Translations under genes and position numbers: made by a program | Shown here: positions 62,265 to 64,000 of the stretch, piece after piece | How the letters are laid out: the number at the start of each line of letters is the position of its first letter | Position numbering within the stretch: the stretch's first letter is position 1 | NCBI GenBank assembly: GCA_026988115.1 | Contig: JALSLV010000030.1 | Coordinates: 1-64,000 of the forward strand | Direction of reading: 5' to 3' | DNA length: 64,000 nt | DNA from: Lysobacterales bacterium | GTDB lineage: Bacteria > Pseudomonadota > Gammaproteobacteria > Xanthomonadales > Marinicellaceae | The notes under the pieces: model-generated | Told to the model about the DNA's origin: nothing | The model's database searches: none | The model's input: only the letters and a program-made list of their open reading frames with translations

Positions 62265-64000
62265 CTATCGACGTATGGCATCTGGGGACATCATGATGAG
62301 TCCTATAAGTGTATAGACAACGCGTTGGTAAGTGCTTGAATTTGATAAGTTATTGGTGTCGGTTAAATCGTGTATAGACTGGTTCGCTGTTGCTCCACTT
62401 TTGTTCATAACGTAAGTGATGAGTTGAGTTCGCGTGTTGGCATCATAAGCGTAACCTCGCAAATGCAACATCCATGTATCAACTAACTGCGTAGGTGTGC
62501 GATTCACCGTGCTTGGAATCAAGGTGTTGGATTGTTGAGCTAAGTTAAAATAACGCAATCCACCAAGAATTCCTGTATCGGGATCATCGTAAGTGCTGGC
62601 ACTTCTATTGAGAAAGTACGTGATTGTACGCCACGAGGTGACTAAAGGAGCTGTTCCTGACCACAGGGCTTTTTCATCGGGATAGCCCGTTGGGTCATCG
62701 TAGTTAAAAGGTTTTTGTCCTGTATCATCTAACCGACCAAAAATACTGTTACTTGGCGAGTGGTCATCACGAAAATCAATATCGATATCTGTGGCTCTCA
62801 TGGACGCGATAATGTTTTCTAAAGGACGTTTAACTTTAGTTCCCCAAGTGGTTTGGAATTCTGGTGAAAGAAGTATATGCCGATAGACTTCTTTTAGTTG
62901 ATTGGCATCGTTGCGGCGATTATAAAATTCATCTGCTGTGCTTGATACTAGACTCGCAGGTGGGTTGTCTCCAACCAATCGTGTGCATAGTTTCCATGCA
63001 ATAAATCGAGCGGTGCCATAATGATTGGCTAAGTAGCTTAACACATCGGTGACATCATTTTCTCCTCCGTCAACGCCAATGCTAACATCAAGCACATTAA
63101 TTGGGTTGGCAGCATGGTCATCATAATGTTGGTCGCTTCTAAATAAAAAATTACCTGTATCGGCTGCTCCCCCCGTGCCATCGGCAATACTCCAGCCTGT
63201 TAGAGCGCGTGCAAATTGGAAAACATCAATCTCAGTATAACCCGTGCGTTGTCCTTTGCTGTTATTGCCTAGCGTATTAGGGTCAACGGCACCATAATAA
63301 TTTTCAATAGCCCCTAATGTATGTAATTCTAAAACCTCTCTTGCATAGTTTTCGTTGGGATTGGGCCATGAGTTGCGGTAGTTATCTAAATAAAACAACA
63401 TGCTTGCTGTTTTTGAATTGGCTAGTAACATATCGTAAAAATTGCCAAAGATATGACCTCTTATTTGGCGATCGTATTCTGGTAACATGCTTCTGATGAC
63501 ATCACGATTGCCTTTTACATTGAAGTGATTAAACCAAAAATCTGCTAGTAACTCTCGCAATTGCCATTGGCTATATGTGCCTCGTAGAATTAAAAGTCTT
63601 TCCATTTGGTAACGAGGTCTGCTCTTGGTACTGTATTCATTGGCTCCGGTATAACGGACATGTTCTGTCCATAATTGTGCCGCTGTTTTATTAATTGTAT
63701 CATAGGCAGAACCGCTATTTAAAAATCCTGACATGCGTGCATCCACTTCTGTATCGGTAGAAGTGGGATTGAGTTGAGTATCAACCCAACTTGCTAAGCG
63801 CGTTGCATCATCTGCCCCAAGAGCATTAAATGCATCAATATCACCAGGGCGAGGACCAAAGGCTGCTTTGTTATAAACCAAAGCTCCAAGAGGGGGCACA
63901 TTGACTACAGAAGGAAGCATGATTGGTGAGGGTTTTAAAGTTTTTAATCCACTGAATTGGGGTGCAATAGCATCGGCTTTAGCTTTGTTGGAAAATCCTA
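62265..64000 (-). CDS. DUF1800 family protein, N-terminus beyond window
   Basis: The frame has no stop up to base 64000, so the start probably lies outside; an ATG at 63920 exists but homology begins close after it and the preceding codons also look coding (FSGLKTLKPSPIMLPSV). Family blocks: KAAFGPRPGDIDAFNALGAD, ELLADFWFNHFNVKGNRDVI, NENYAREVLELHTLGAIENY, FARALTGWSI and ILLSPEFQTTWGTKVKRPLE. It pairs with the DUF1501 gene downstream, in mirror orientation to the pair at 53741-56844. Confidence 0.9.
   Translation of the reverse strand, partial: GFSNKAKADAIAPQFSGLKTLKPSPIMLPSVVNVPPLGALVYNKAAFGPRPGDIDAFNALGADDATRLASWVDTQLNPTSTDTEVDARMSGFLNSGSAYDTINKTAAQLWTEHVRYTGANEYSTKSRPRYQMERLLILRGTYSQWQLRELLADFWFNHFNVKGNRDVIRSMLPEYDRQIRGHIFGNFYDMLLANSKTASMLFYLDNYRNSWPNPNENYAREVLELHTLGAIENYYGAVDPNTLGNNSKGQRTGYTEIDVFQFARALTGWSIADGTGGAADTGNFLFRSDQHYDDHAANPINVLDVSIGVDGGENDVTDVLSYLANHYGTARFIAWKLCTRLVGDNPPASLVSSTADEFYNRRNDANQLKEVYRHILLSPEFQTTWGTKVKRPLENIIASMRATDIDIDFRDDHSPSNSIFGRLDDTGQKPFNYDDPTGYPDEKALWSGTAPLVTSWRTITYFLNRSASTYDDPDTGILGGLRYFNLAQQSNTLIPSTVNRTPTQLVDTWMLHLRGYAYDANTRTQLITYVMNKSGATANQSIHDLTDTNNLSNSSTYQRVVYTLIGLIMMSPDAIRR

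Overview
The window is AT-rich chromosomal DNA from a free-living, aerobic gammaproteobacterium. This is inferred from its housekeeping set: a recN/grpE divergent pair, rlmN-pilW-rodZ-hisS, dedD/cvpA/purF, ubiH-ubiI, anmK, a PsrA-type regulator with beta-oxidation genes, and exported DUF1800/DUF1501 proteins. The combination of gene families and the short C-terminal [F/Y]-x-[D/S]-GFE tails recalls Marinicella-like marine bacteria, but no rRNA is present to settle this. I saw no tRNA, rRNA or CRISPR array.

Layout. 1-786: tail of an aldehyde dehydrogenase. 787-3640: a repeat-rich accessory patch with a MITE-like element, REP-type hairpins, two unknown genes, a ParDE-like toxin-antitoxin pair and a displaced copy of the recN 3' end. 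3638-6327: an unknown gene coupled to recN, then divergent grpE. 6377-12931: a fatty-acid oxidation operon on the minus strand (TetR/PsrA-like regulator, divergent FadE-like protein, FadN-type fusion, thiolase). 13219-23730: a long plus-strand housekeeping run from ndk to the two ubiquinone hydroxylases and a secreted thioredoxin-like protein. 23848-25476: proline catabolism (pruA). 25487-30011: a second repeat/mobile patch with two tandem RHS remnants, an IS1380-family transposase, a REP-associated tyrosine transposase and several of its probable REP hairpins. 30159-40129: cystathionine beta-synthase, OmpA-like envelope proteins, lytic transglycosylase, psiE, a serine hydrolase, tyrS, an M23 peptidase, anmK and a TraB-family membrane protein. 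40250-51312: an exported ELWxxDGT-repeat protein, an XRE protein, a DUF3999/DUF2339 pair, a large exported amidohydrolase and a methyltransferase. 51349-52707: a second MITE, cspA and a SufU-like scaffold. 52722-64000: exported proteins.

The most unusual block is 56846-60775. An ECF sigma factor is co-transcribed with an anti-sigma factor whose periplasmic half is a DsrE-like domain with the family cysteine. Divergent to them runs an apparent operon for a secreted DsrE-like protein, a porin and a secreted rhodanese. The intergenic region carries two oppositely oriented promoter-like sequences with the same GGAATAA-N15-CATCT architecture. I infer an undescribed envelope stress circuit, possibly for sulfane sulfur or thiol stress. 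It is flanked on both sides by DUF1800/DUF1501 gene pairs.

Two other points stand out. Four unrelated exported proteins end, or nearly end, in the same GFE tail, a candidate sorting signal. A 162-bp mobile repeat has inserted in frame into the signal-peptide codons of a cupredoxin gene, and its removal on paper restores a normal signal peptide.
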